Positions 1-12,100 are shown, counted from the first letter of the stretch. The stretch: DNA of 25,981 nucleotides from Priapulus caudatus (GCF_000485595.1 NW_014577084.1:118431-144411); one strand, 5' to 3'. Notes: generated from the sequence alone by a model not told the origin. Numbers and translations: made by a program.

Positions 1-52
1 CTTCATCGCTTCATCGCTTCATCGCTTCATCGTTTCATCGCTTCATCGTTTG
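1..52. repeat. 8-bp tandem repeat (CTTCATCG)n
   Basis: About six consecutive copies of CTTCATCG, two of them with C-to-T changes, run from the first base of the window. The array is cut by the window edge, so its true length is unknown. No coding function is seen. Confidence 0.9.
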
Positions 53-59
53 TAAAAAT

Positions 60-440
60 CGGCTGGTGTGCGGTGGCCTTTAAATAGATGGAGCCTTTGT
101 GTTTGGCATTTGTTTGGCCTTTAGATGGAGCAACTTAGAAAATCTTAGATGGAGCGCCTTTGGTTATACATTGTTTTTCACATTGCCATTGTGTTTTCGT
201 GTTGTGACGTTGCACCGCGCTTGATGCAAAAATTTCCCACTTTTTGGATGTTTTTAAACGTGGAATGTGAAAAAAATAAAACTGTGGAAAAAAATAGCCA
301 TGCAACGTCGTTACGTTACGTGTCATGATCTGTAGAATGTTCCGACCAAGTTTGGAGAGGATCCGTTGAGCGGTGCGGAAACGTATAGCCGGACACACAA
401 ACACACACACAGACAGAAATTCGCCAATTTATAGTAAGAT
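60..440 (+). repeat. Probable transposon-derived repeat tail
   Basis: The left part holds three near-copies of TAGATGGAGC. The right part ends with a 'rate-your-query' style 3' end common to dispersed animal retroposons: a phrase reading roughly CCGTTGAGCGGTGCGG, then a CA-rich stretch with GACACACAAACACACAC, then CAGAAATTCGCC and an AT-rich end. This resembles 3' ends of non-LTR elements known in invertebrates, but no coding part is visible and the family is not identified. A minus-strand 91-codon open frame here looks incidental. Confidence 0.35.
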
Positions 441-1495
441 TCTACTGCGATCCACAGTGTTGATTTGTCCACAGTATCCACAGTATTTCATCAACTAAGA
501 CAACTTTGCAGGAGACCCCTTGCCCCCCCCCCCGCCGCGCTAGCAACGGCCTTGCTTTGTCTTTCGTGTCGGACACACGCACGCACGCTTACACACGCAC
601 AAATAAACACACGTGCATAAGTATACAAGAACACGCCAACAACGTCAACGATGTGGTGTGGTTACTCTGTTTACTTTCAGTGCATTTTGGTGTCTCTCCA
701 TTTCGGTGCCCTTCGGTCTTTAGACGAACCGGGTAAGTAACTGTATCCGTCTGTGGCTATAGAGATAGATAGACTGGTACTCGCTCCCACCTCGATTCAA
801 CGAGATCTATCGAGCCATCGAGTAACTAAGCCGAGAGTGGGACCGGGTACCAGGCTATAGAGATAGACGGATTCGCTCTTTTTGCTCTAACATGATGCTC
901 TCTCGACCGTGTAGAGACAGAGCGCCAGTCTATAAGCTAGATGGCAGCACGTAATGTAAACACATGAATAATTATCTTCACTCGCAGCATAGATAATCGC
1001 AGCAATCAATGATACGTAAACATACATAATATATCCTTGGATACAATCAGGTTTCAGGTACAATGCAGAGTTTCTTACGTCCGCGGTAGAAAAAGCTGCG
1101 AGATTTGTCTTTTTTATGACACTCAGTGCGGATGACTACTGCTAAAACTTCGTAAGGGCGTGCGCATTAAGGTGTTATCTCAGTATCTGTTGAATTAGTA
1201 GCGGAAATCGCCGATGAGTAACCTCTTAGTCTTACACATGTTGAACAATATCAAGAAGCATTGTTTTATGGAGAAGAGACTTGTTATATCCTAAGATTTC
1301 TAGAAACAACATGACAGAGTGAGTATTTTGACAAATTTGTCCAATTTTGATGGATGCATGAGGCTTCGTTAAATGAGGCATATATCATATATATATGGTA
1401 TTGCATGGTACTACCTATACTATAGTATCCTGTATTCCATAAAATAAGATAAGATAAGATATTATTATTAGATAACTTCATAAGATAAGGGGTTC
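441..1495. other. Upstream intergenic region, no gene seen
   Basis: No open frame with family resemblance was found on either strand. The stretch contains a poly-C run near 523-533, a CA-rich segment near 571-615, an imperfect inverted repeat around 770-855 whose arms share GTACCAG and GTGGGA elements, and a short AAGAT-type tandem with GATA motifs near 1441-1490. A 5' untranslated exon of the downstream channel gene could lie here, but nothing in the sequence proves it. Confidence 0.4.
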
Positions 1496-1795
1496 GGAAT
1501 CGGCGGCCGCCATATTGACCCGTAGGAATTACTAGGAAAGCGGAAAGTGGGCTGGCTCTTGCGCCGAATTATTATGAGTTGCTTTTCACATTGTGGGTAA
1601 TGTTGCTGCTCACCCCCACATCGGGGAAATTTGTTTTACAGGCATGACATTTGATTGACATTTGACATGGCAAACTTCATAATGTTGTTCTTCAGAACGA
1701 AATTTGCAATGAATTATGTTTATAATATTTTCTCAATAAAATCTTACACTAAATGATGAGTGAGATGAGCAATAGCTCAACATGTGGTTTTTATC
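1496..1795 (+). promoter_or_regulatory. Possible promoter / 5' leader of the TRPA gene
   Basis: This is a locally GC-richer block just ahead of the first coding exon. It includes GCCGCCATATTG at 1506-1517, whose reverse complement AATATGGCGGC fits the YY1-type motif (AANATGGCGGC) often found at animal transcription starts. No TATA box was convincingly placed. The assignment rests on position, composition and this single motif, so it is weak. Confidence 0.25.
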
Positions 1796-4700
1796 ATGAA
1801 TGGTCTGAGTGTCCAACACTTGCATTTATGCAGCAAATACGTGGTTGAGGAGACTAATGGCATCACTTCAGAATTGATGCCTGTGGTAGCAATACCTCTG
1901 CAACGACTGGAAGACCACGATGTCTCTGTTCTTGCACACGACGTGGTTCATTTGACTCTTCACCAGGTAGGTAAAAATCAGTGATGTGTTATCCTGTTAG
2001 CACCAGGATGTGAAGTTAGCCACGTCCCACCAGGATATCCTGGCCATTAATTTAAAGGATTACGTGAATAACATGTTTATTTTACAGGCGGCTCGGGATG
2101 GCGATCCACAGCAGCTGGCAAGGCTTATCGAATTGCTGCCTGACGTGTCTCGTGCCATCAACAAAAATGACGAGAATGACATGACACCACTGCACTATGC
2201 AGCAAGGCATAACTATATAGACATAGCCAGACTACTAGTAGACAGTGGCGCAGGTATAGTTTGTAGTTGTGTCCCTATGTACAAGGCAGTGTTGCCAAGT
2301 AGGGTAGATGAGATATTCTGTAGATTCTGTACAGATATTCTGTAGGTTGGCATGCAATTGGACCATATGATGAGGTGATAAATGACAACTAGTTCTTTAT
2401 ATTAATACTTGATTTTCTTTAGTTTTTCTTGCGTTTATTGTGTCATATTTCTCTATTATTATGCACTGCAGATGTTATGTGAATGAAATCACAGAACTAA
2501 ACAGCAATAACACTAGTAGCAGAAATAGAAACAGTATATAGCATCAGCAGCAGCAGTAGGAATAATAATATTAGCATCAGCAGCAGAAGCAGTGACATTT
2601 GCTGGAGCAGAAATGGAAGAGCAGTACTTGTCAGATAGCCAACCTTTGCAGTAGTTACATATGGTTTTATATAGATGTAAACAACAAGGGCACAGATGGA
2701 CTGGCCCCACTGCATTATGCAGCCAGACGGCATAGACTTGTCCACAGAAAAAGTCTGGCGGCCATCATCAGCCGTCTACCAGCAGCAAAGGTATGAGTAA
2801 AACAGGCTTGCATATTACATGCAAGCCCATATATACGTGAACAAGATAAACCAATCTTACTGGTGTGAAGTTCTTCTCAAGATTGCATGCTGAGAGCATG
2901 GTGTTCCCAACTGGTAATATAATATAACGAAAGCAATTCCTATTAGTGATGAAACTATCCTTTTCAATTATCTTTGGCCAAGTTCAGCCATTCTTATTAT
3001 ATACTCATCTTTATGTCTTATCTCTGCATCTCTTTACTGTAAGTTGGTGCGATGCTATCATCTGCTTTTCATTTCTCTTCCATATTCTGCGCTTTTGTTG
3101 CATTTTGGCTTGATTTGCGCTATGCTGCTTCCAAGGTAAAAGCCCTTGCTAACAGTCTTGTGGCACTGCGTTCAAGTCAACATAGCAGCCAACAAGGATC
3201 CCAGGACATTGAACCTGTGCCTAACCTGAATGTAATACAGGTTGGTGAGCAGAAAAAGGCAAGTATTACCCTCTTACAGCAAGTAAGCACTTACTGCAAG
3301 CTGTGGGAGTTTGTAGTGATATCTTCAGGAGTGTCATAATATATCATGACATTCCTGATATCTTCCATCTGCTGCCTGCTGTCGCCGTCAACCATTTGTT
3401 TTGGTTATTGTTGCCATGGTAACCAGTTCCCAGATTTTATTTGGGACAAAATAAAATCCAAACGAGAGAAGCGTTTCCGTCCAAACTCGCACATACGGTG
3501 CAAATAAATTTTTGGGCAAATTTGTTTTGCAAACAAGTGGACAACCGCTGTTTTGAAATAATTATGGTACACAATTTATTATCCGAAATTCTGAAAACCG
3601 TAAAGCTCCGAAAACCGAAAGGTTTTTCGTGGAGGTCGTTTGCACACCAAATCTCGCGTTTGGCGCCAAAACTCGACCTGGCGCGACCCACGCTCAACCC
3701 ATTATTGAGTCAATTAATTGTGTCTTATCGCTCCTATACTGCCTACCAGTCAGACATGCCTTTGTTGCTCGCTGATATTTTTAATGTTTTTTTGTGTGTG
3801 AATTTGAGGACGTGAAATGTCAAAAGAGCTTCAAATTCCCCTATGGGTAATAGTGAGAAACAATTTGAGTTTTAGTACTGGCTAGTTGCAGGATATACGG
3901 TATGTATATCTGAACTGTAATACCATTCCGAAATCCGAAAAATTCAGAATTCCAAAACGTGTCTGATCCCAAGGGTTTCGGATAATAGATTGTGTACTGA
4001 TGTGGCAGCTATGATTAGCTCATCTGACATAGTCAGATGCATCTTGTAGAATCGCATGATTGTCTGTGCGTGCGTGCGTGCGTCCGTCCGTCAACAGTTG
4101 GGCACAAATCTTAACCGCTCGACGTACGGTCACGATATTGGGGGCGTGCGGGGTAATCCGAAAACGAGTTGGGATGTCGAAGCTGGGGTTCAAAGGTCAA
4201 AGGTCAAGAGGTGTAAAAGAAGGGGGAACATTCCCTCCTTAACTTAAGGTATAGGGAGAAAATGCAGAATTGCGGCACAAATCTAAACGGCTCAACCTAG
4301 GCTCGTGATAGTTGGTGTATAGCATCATGGTAGGAAAAGCCATCACTGTGCCGAAATTGGAGGTCACAGGTCAATGGGGCACAGGGCAGATTTTAGACAT
4401 TTTCTGAGGACATGGTCTGACGGAGCGATTGAAAACCTTTTTGTTTCAGCGGTGACCTACCATTTTTATGGCTTTATTGAAAGGACCATGAAATGTACTT
4501 TCCGCTGACATGCAAAGAGTAAGTGTCGGATAACCTTTTGACCCTCAAGAGGAGGGTTAAACATGGATTTGTTGACTGTTAACAAAGGACTGAACTGCTT
4601 TTGCTATTAGAGCCCCCATTATATGAATTTTTACTTCGTTTCTGAAGAGCATGTGTTCATGAGCTGAAGAGCATGTGTCCTTTGACCATTTGCCTCTCCT

Positions 4701-6121
4701 TGGGCTAATCTATGATTTGTTATATTTTATGAAATTATGAAAAATATAATGGCTTTAAAAAGCTGCATCTCTGTTGGATGTAATGTACACAGATTCATAG
4801 TGCAATTTAAAATTTAAAAAGTCAGTCAGTCAAGATTGAAGTACTAGTTTCTTTTTTTGTAACTAGCAAGTAAAGTGCATGTGGCAAAGGTAATAATATC
4901 TGTTAGAACACTTAATGCATGTTGTTATATTTACAAAAAATATGTGATGATTATTAGCCCAAACTATAATATTGATTTCTATAACAATCTCACATGTTTC
5001 TTGGAACTATGTTGTGAGAATACCGGACATTGCCACCAATAAATTATTTCAGTAACCACAGTGATAATCACAAAGAAATAATTTGTACCAGCTATCTTGG
5101 TTTTTAGATTCTAGGTTCTTAATCTTAGATCCATGACTTCATGGAAAATGATACTTCATAAAGTTGTGATAGAAATTATTGTATCACTATCAGAGTATCA
5201 GACACATAAGAACTGGTGATTTGTAGGACCAAAAAGGCAGTTGTGGATGGAGAAATTTCTAGTGTGTTGGGTTACATATATCCCCTGCTACACATGGGAA
5301 GGTTTTGAAATTATTAAAATTATGAGATTTTCCTAATTTTTCTAGCAAGGCGAAGATGAAGATCAGCCAACTGTTTCAACTGATGTTACTAACTCTGAAG
5401 ATGAAGATGAAGAAGAAGAAGAAGGGGCCAGTGAGCAAGAAAGTGTCATCAAGTTTCTCCTTAGCAAGGTGATTATACATCTCATTCAGCTGTCATGATT
5501 GGTTTCTGCATTGGCTACAAACAAACAGATTTAATCGGACGTTTTCAGGATAACGCAAGTTATCCTGTAATGTCTTTTTGAACACTATTTCTACCCATTG
5601 ACGCATGCACCATTTCACAATTCTGCTCAGTTAGTGTGGGGTCATAAACGAACCACACATACTGGACTCGTATGCTAAGAATATAGCGGTAGTGAATTTC
5701 AGGTAAAAAGGTATAATTTCATTTTGATGAGAGATGAAGGGTAAATCTGTGGTCCATTTCCGTTTCATTTCTATTTGTCAGTACTGATTGAGATAGATAG
5801 TGAGAGGTGAAAGGAGAAGAAAGGAGATACAGAGAGGAGAAGGGAGAGAAAAGGAGTAGAAATTGTTAGCGTTCTTCGCTGATACCAAACTTACATAGAA
5901 TATATATTCAGTAATTTTACACTCGGATGTGTAATTTCATAACAGTATGTAGAATGCTTAATTTTTATGTCTGTGCGTTTTTCTTTGGTAGGGAGCTCTA
6001 GTCAACATTAAGAACATGTACGGGTCGACACCACTGCATTTTGCAGCCATGCGTGGTAATCTAGAGGCAGCTGTGGATCTGATACAGTTCGCACACATTG
6101 ACATTGAGGTTCGTGTGTGTG

Positions 6122-6153
<32 letters not shown>

Positions 6154-9100
6154 TGCGTGCGTGATTGAGTGCGTGCGTGCGTGTGTGCGTGCGTGTGTGT
6201 GCAGCATTTAAAGTAACTGATAGCCAATGAAGCTTCGGTAATCGCTTACGAATTGCAGGAGGTTAAGTTCCTGGAAAATGCCGCGGGGATTGGTGTGCAT
6301 GCGTGCGTGCGTCCGTGCAGGCATGCGTGTATACAGCTAGATGGACGGATGGGTAACCAATAAATGCAGTATGTGTACGAACTTACATAATGTGTGTTCC
6401 TCCATAATAGGCAGTGGACAAACAAGAAAGCACAGCGTTGCACCTTGCATGTGTGTACGATCATGTCATCGTCGTTGAAGCCTTGCTAAGTGCCGGAGCC
6501 AAGCTGCGTGCTCTGACCTTCGATAAGAGAACACCTCTTCATCTAGCTGCCGTGGAAGGTCACACACTGATCATGCAGATGTTGCTAGAAGCTGGACATA
6601 ATACCGAGGGTTGGGCTATTGTGTCACAAGTATGTTTATTATTACTTGTAAGCTTATGTTCTATCCCACCGTGTGTATAACGTATGTGTCACTGCCAGAT
6701 AACATAGTGGAAACAATTATGTAACAACTAACTTGAAAGGTTGAATTGTTTGTCTGGCCTGCCTGTAATAATAACATTTGCTTTTTGGATCATATTTATT
6801 CACATATATGATCTTGAGTTGTCTACATGGCTGTATTATAAAAATTCTGAAGATATTTATGTGTGCGCGTGTGTGGCTTTGAAACGGTTTACAGATGGTG
6901 ACTGACCAGGACTCTGAAGATAGCACTGCTCTGCACCTGGCGATTGATGGAGGGAGCTATGACATATGCGAGATACTATTACAGAATGGTAATGTGCTGC
7001 GCAGTAATGCATTGTGCCACGCGCATTGGGTGTCCATCTTTGTACATGCAGAGTACTGCATTGGTATGGATAAATATAGATCAGAAGTAGATAATAGGGA
7101 AGGAGTGTGACTTCAATAAACATGGGAAATTCGTCATTTACTAGCCTTAGAATACCTACGATTTACTACGCGTAACTCAACCAACTTGAGCTCAAATCGT
7201 ACACAGTACATTCGCCTAGCATCGTGCGAAATCGTTTCCTCATATATACCTGCAATACGGAGATACAGACTAAAACGTACGACACGATTCTCCATTCTGT
7301 TGGCAGCAAACCGAATCCATAACCCGCCTAACTTGAAACAATAGGCAGCTACTAACAACTCTTGCACACTCTTGTGCCCTCGGCGATGCGGTGTGGCTCG
7401 CTGGGAGATTGGAGCTGGAGCTGCTGCTGATTGCGGTGGGCGTGCGTGCGTGGGCATACCAGCTGTAAATAGATTAGCTCACCGAGTGTTGCGTCGATGT
7501 CCAATCTTCCAGCGAGCCACACCGCATCTCCGAGGGCACAAGAGTGCGCAAGAGTCGTTAGTATAGCTGCCTATTGTTTCAAGTTAGGCGGGTTATGGAT
7601 TCGGTTTGCTGCCAACAGAATGGAGAATCGTGTCGTACGTTTTAGTCTGTATCTCCGGATTGCGGGTGTATACGAGGAAACGATTTCGCACGATGCTAAG
7701 CGAATGTACTGTGTACGATTTGAGCTCAAGTTGGTTGAGTTATGCGTAGTAAATCGTAGTTATTCTAAGGCTAGTAAATGATGAATTTCCCTTGTTTATT
7801 GAAGTCACACTCCTTCCCTATTATCTACTTCTGATGTAGATGGACTCTTTTTACGTACATTAACAAAAACATGCTTCTTCCAACTGTGCACTGAACTGCA
7901 AACAAGCAAATTAGAAATAGACTTTTACCATCAATCGTGTTCTTAATTAATATAGACTCCATGTACTCTTATGAATCAATTTTTCTCTTGTCAAATTCAA
8001 CTGAACATTTTTCTTCCAGGTGCAGACGTGAATACACACAGAAACCACTACAATCGACCGCTCCACTTGGCGGCACATTTTGGAAACCTGCCTATTGTGA
8101 AGCTGCTTCTTCAACACAATGCCGTCATCGACACTATGAATGACACACGTGAGACACCCTTGCATCGTGCCGCCGCCAATAACCATGGCGACGTTGTCGT
8201 CTATCTTATCACCAAGTACGTCTGCTAGTGCATTTCGTAAAATAATGTAATGTTAACATTGTACACAAATTTGAATGCTGCGTGTTACATTATTTAGCAA
8301 TATATGTATGATATTATAGGTCCAAATGCAGCAGTATAGGCTTTTCTGTGATCACAATTGGATGCAAGGTTATTGTGAATGAATGCTTGTCCTATGTCGT
8401 GTTATGGCAGGTTTCATTGTGTATGTACCCAGTCACTCGCTTCTAATTTGTCACAACTTTTCAGGATTTGGATACGTTTTCAAAATAAGTGACAGTAAGG
8501 TATGCTGTTACCATTATTGTTCATATAATATGTAATTTATTTACAAACTGTCTCGATTCCTTGTCCTACGTGTGACTCTGACTGTGTCCTCACATGTGTT
8601 CACAGCGGAGCCAGAATTGAACACAAGAACACGGACAACTTTACCCCGCTGCTCACTGCTGCTTCTCTTGGCCACACCGAGGCCATACAGCAACTGCTGG
8701 AATACAAAGCCAACATCGCTGCTGTGGACAAAAATGAAAAGTCTGCCGTCTATTGGGCAGCACAGGGAAACCACCTGGAAGCACTGAAGGTGAATCAAAT
8801 GTCACTGTGATTATCTTACAGGATCTACATCACATGCTTCCAAAGTTATCGTGGGTCCAGTGTCAAATGTATACTCCATGTTTTACTGTTATAGCCTCCC
8901 TGTTTTAGCTGTGTTTATTTTATTTCCTACAAATATTAAATGTAACCAAATATCTAACGTTTACCTAAATAGCAACGCTTTTTTGTTGTTGTTATTTGTA
9001 ATTATTTTTATGCATGTAGTTTCAATATAAATATTTATCAATATTTTATAATAAAATTGGCATCATTTTACACAGGAGCTGCTCAGCCACTATAAGTCTC

Positions 9101-12100
9101 GGCGTAGGATAAACTGCGGTGATCGTGTTGGCGTGACAGCACTCCACATGGCGGCTCAGAATGGGTTCCGCGACTGTGTTGCCCTCCTTCTAAAACACGG
9201 CGCGACAATTGATGAAAAGAACGAGTGGGAAAAGACGGCACTTCACCTGGCAGCTCAGGACGGCAGGACGAAGTAGGCGAATGTTTCTGTATGACTATTT
9301 GTATGTGTGAAACATTTCAGCTTAGCCACCCAGAGCAAATTAACTGAGCCTGTACTGTGGGACAAATTGGTCTGGTTATGGATTAGTCGAAGCCTACACA
9401 TAACCATGTGTGTTTATTTTCCTGCCGTGCTGCATGATCTCTTAGCTTCGGCATTATCAAAAGTTTAGATCGTAAGGTGGCTGCGGCGATGGTGGTGCTG
9501 GTGGCGGCAGCGTCAAGGGCGGCAATTCTCTCGCCGTTGTTGTTTTTGTTGTTATGGTTTTAATTGTTTTTCATCGCAGGACGTGTCAGCTGCTACTGCA
9601 GCACAGCCACATGATCGTCAGCGATGAGGATGAGGATGCGAACACCCCGCTGCACCTTGCTGCGTTGGCCGGACACAGAAACATCGCACGTCTGCTGCTC
9701 AGATACGGAGCAGACGTGCAGGCAAGGTATGACACTACTAGTATCTTCTGCAAATAATATGTGAGGCTGGTGTGTATAAGAGGCTAGCTATGTAAGGCCT
9801 AAATTTCTTTTTTGCTTCTAGTATTTGCTTGTCTTCAGGCGTATTGGAACAAAGATTTTTTGCTGACAGTTTTACAGCCTTGAAATTTTTTCCGATATGT
9901 TTATGAGTGTGCTACCTCTTTCATATATATATTTATTAACATGATATTTTCTTTTAAAATTTCCTTCAAAACACAGCCGAACCTTTCCTCAGAATCCTGA
10001 ATTAACCAATGGCCTTCTGTCTTATTAGGATGATATGTAGTCAGGGACAGAAGTAAATGTGCATTAGCTGGTCATTCATGGATGGGCTGTCTCTCTCCCT
10101 CCCTCCCTCTCTTCCTCACTCCCTCCTTCCCTCCCTCCCTCTCTCCCTTTCTCCCTCTCTCCCTCTCTCCCTCACTCCCTCCTTCCCTCCCTCCCTCTCT
10201 CCCTCCCTCCCTCTCTCCCTCCCTCCCTGTCTCCTTCCCTCTCTCCCTTCCTTTCTCCCCCTCTCTCTCTCTCTCACCACCGCAAGTAAATTGTATTTAA
10301 CGCGAACCGCTGAAAAACTCTCTGCTTCGTTGTTAACATCTCTCTAGGAACTGCAATCTGTGGGCGCCGCTTGACTGTGCTGCTTACCATGGCCACGTGG
10401 ATGTCATCGAGGTGCTGCTTGAAGCTGGCTGTAACGTGGACCCCACCGACATATCAAAGGTATGTATACGTTTCTATTAGGGGGACCCCACCGACATATC
10501 AAAGGTATGTGTACGTGTCTATTAGGGGGACCCCACCGACATATCAAAGGTATGTATACGTTTCTATTAGGGGGACCCCACCGACATATCAAAGGTATGT
10601 GTACGTTTTTATTTAAGTATGTGTTGCTGATTCTTGGTTCACATTGGGCTCAGCATGCCAAATGTTATATGTTGATAGAAATGCATTGTTTAGAAAGAAA
10701 TGTCACTTAGTGGCAGCACACTGTACTACGGAAAAATCTTTGTTGATTTTTATTTCGCCGTGTAGATGTCAAAAACTCAGCTAGCTTTACGATTATCGCG
10801 TTTTCTTTGTTTTGTAATTTGTGCAGACCACGCCTCTACACCTGGCCTGCACCAAGGGCCATGTCACTTGCGTCAAGATGCTGCTGAGATGGGGTGCCAG
10901 CGTGGCGTACTGCGACAGCGATGGCTTCAACTGTCTCGATCGTGCCATCAACAGCGGCCGTACAGACGTAGCCATGGCGATTATCGAAAGCGCGGCGTGG
11001 GAAGAGTCACTCAGAAACGACACAGTGAACAAGGCGAATGGACGTCGCCAAACGCCCATGAGAAAACTTATCCAGAAGATGCCTGGTGCGTGAAATTAAG
11101 GGGTGTGGCTTAATAATAGTGATGCTTAGTGTTCGTAAGCAGAGTTGTCATGTAGAGTACGATTATGCCATTTCTGCTGCACATTCAGCCAAACCATCTT
11201 TGTGTTCGAAGTCTATAGGAACGGCCTATTAGAAGGGTGCCAATTAAAAGTAAATTAGTGTATATCACTATTTGTAGCTGATTTTATTGTTGAGTAGGCT
11301 GACTGAAAGTCACATTTATTAGTGTTGCAGTTTCCATAATGACATCCTAAGCCAAATGATAAGATTAAACATTTTAGAATGTCAATAAGACATTCATGAT
11401 ATAGGTTAGCACAAGTTTGGCCATCTCCATTTGTATCCCAAAAGCACACCTTCATATGTTTATCGATGCTAATTGTATTGGTTATATTAAATCAATCTTG
11501 TATTACTGCTGGCAAGTTTACTGAACCTTTCAGTCAGAACATGCTATAGCAGGCAATAACATGCATGCATCTGACGTCCCTATAGCCACTATTTAGCTGA
11601 TAGCTGTATGAAAATCATAGTATCATATCCACTCTACACTGGTACTTCTTTCTTAGTACAAGTACTTCTTTAGCAGTAGGGTTAGGGTTAAGTATAGCTT
11701 TGTTGTGCATTAGCTATATCTCTATTCGTTCAACGTTTGTCTCAGATGTGGCAGACGCTGTGTTCACTAAGTGCATCCGTGCCAACAATGTTCACTCTGA
11801 ACATCCCCACTACCAACTCACCTTGAACTTTGAGTTCCTCGACGACACCTACAGTGTCTGGACAAAGCCAACAATACCCTCTAGTGGCAGTCTGCACTCG
11901 TAAGTACATTGCTTGATTCGCTAGAGCTGAGCTGATCCAACATGGTTTTGTTTATAACTGTAGAACTGATGTGTAATTATTTATCTGGTTCTGGGGATAC
12001 TCAGTACCTGAGTAACAACGGAAGGAAGGTAACGTGAATCCAGCACAAGCATTGGGCTTCTTGTGTCGCTTAACATGAAGGATTGTGTACGGCTGCATGA

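Larger units (their letters stand above)
2088..11085 (+). other. Ankyrin-repeat region of the TRPA gene (exons 2-14)
   Basis: Exons 2-14 encode about 16 ankyrin repeats, recognised by signatures such as TPLHYAARHN, STPLHFAAMRGN, TALHLACVYDH, RTPLHLAAVEGH, RPLHLAAHFGN, ETPLHRAAANNH, TALHMAAQNGF, TPLHLAALAGH and TPLHLACTKGH, each followed by a second helix and a GAD/GAT-type turn. A degenerate capping repeat (AARDGDPQQLARLIELL) starts the series. Between repeats 2 and 3 there is a non-ankyrin insert of about 75 residues from exons 4 and 5, ending in a run of Asp and Glu. Repeat borders often coincide with introns that fall after the Gly of the turn (after 2253 and 6988). By family knowledge this domain is cytoplasmic. 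Confidence 0.92.

Noticed and set aside
1784-1795. GTG at 1784 as the TRPA start
   Set aside because: Animal genes rarely start with GTG; an in-frame ATG lies at 1796 with no stop between.
3441-3815. 124-codon plus-strand open frame and its minus-strand counterpart
   Set aside because: Lies in TRPA intron 4, overlaps the pogo-like MITE and shows no family resemblance.
7134-7781. Two similar open frames of about 95-107 codons on opposite strands
   Set aside because: They are the two arms of one foldback element, hence mirror copies; no domain was recognised and they lie in an intron.
10057-10347. Ser-Leu-Pro rich open frames
   Set aside because: Translation of a CCCT-type simple repeat, lying in an intron.
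10371-10616. A repetitive protein with TPPTYQRYVYVSIRG units
   Set aside because: Wrong frame relative to exon 13; it arises because a 45-bp repeat is divisible by three.
10438-10617. CRISPR-like regular repeat spacing
   Set aside because: Units are contiguous without spacers, eukaryotic, and include a splice site.
11681-11694. Telomere-like GGGTTAGGGTTAAG
   Set aside because: Only about two units, inside an intron; chance or a trace, not a telomere.
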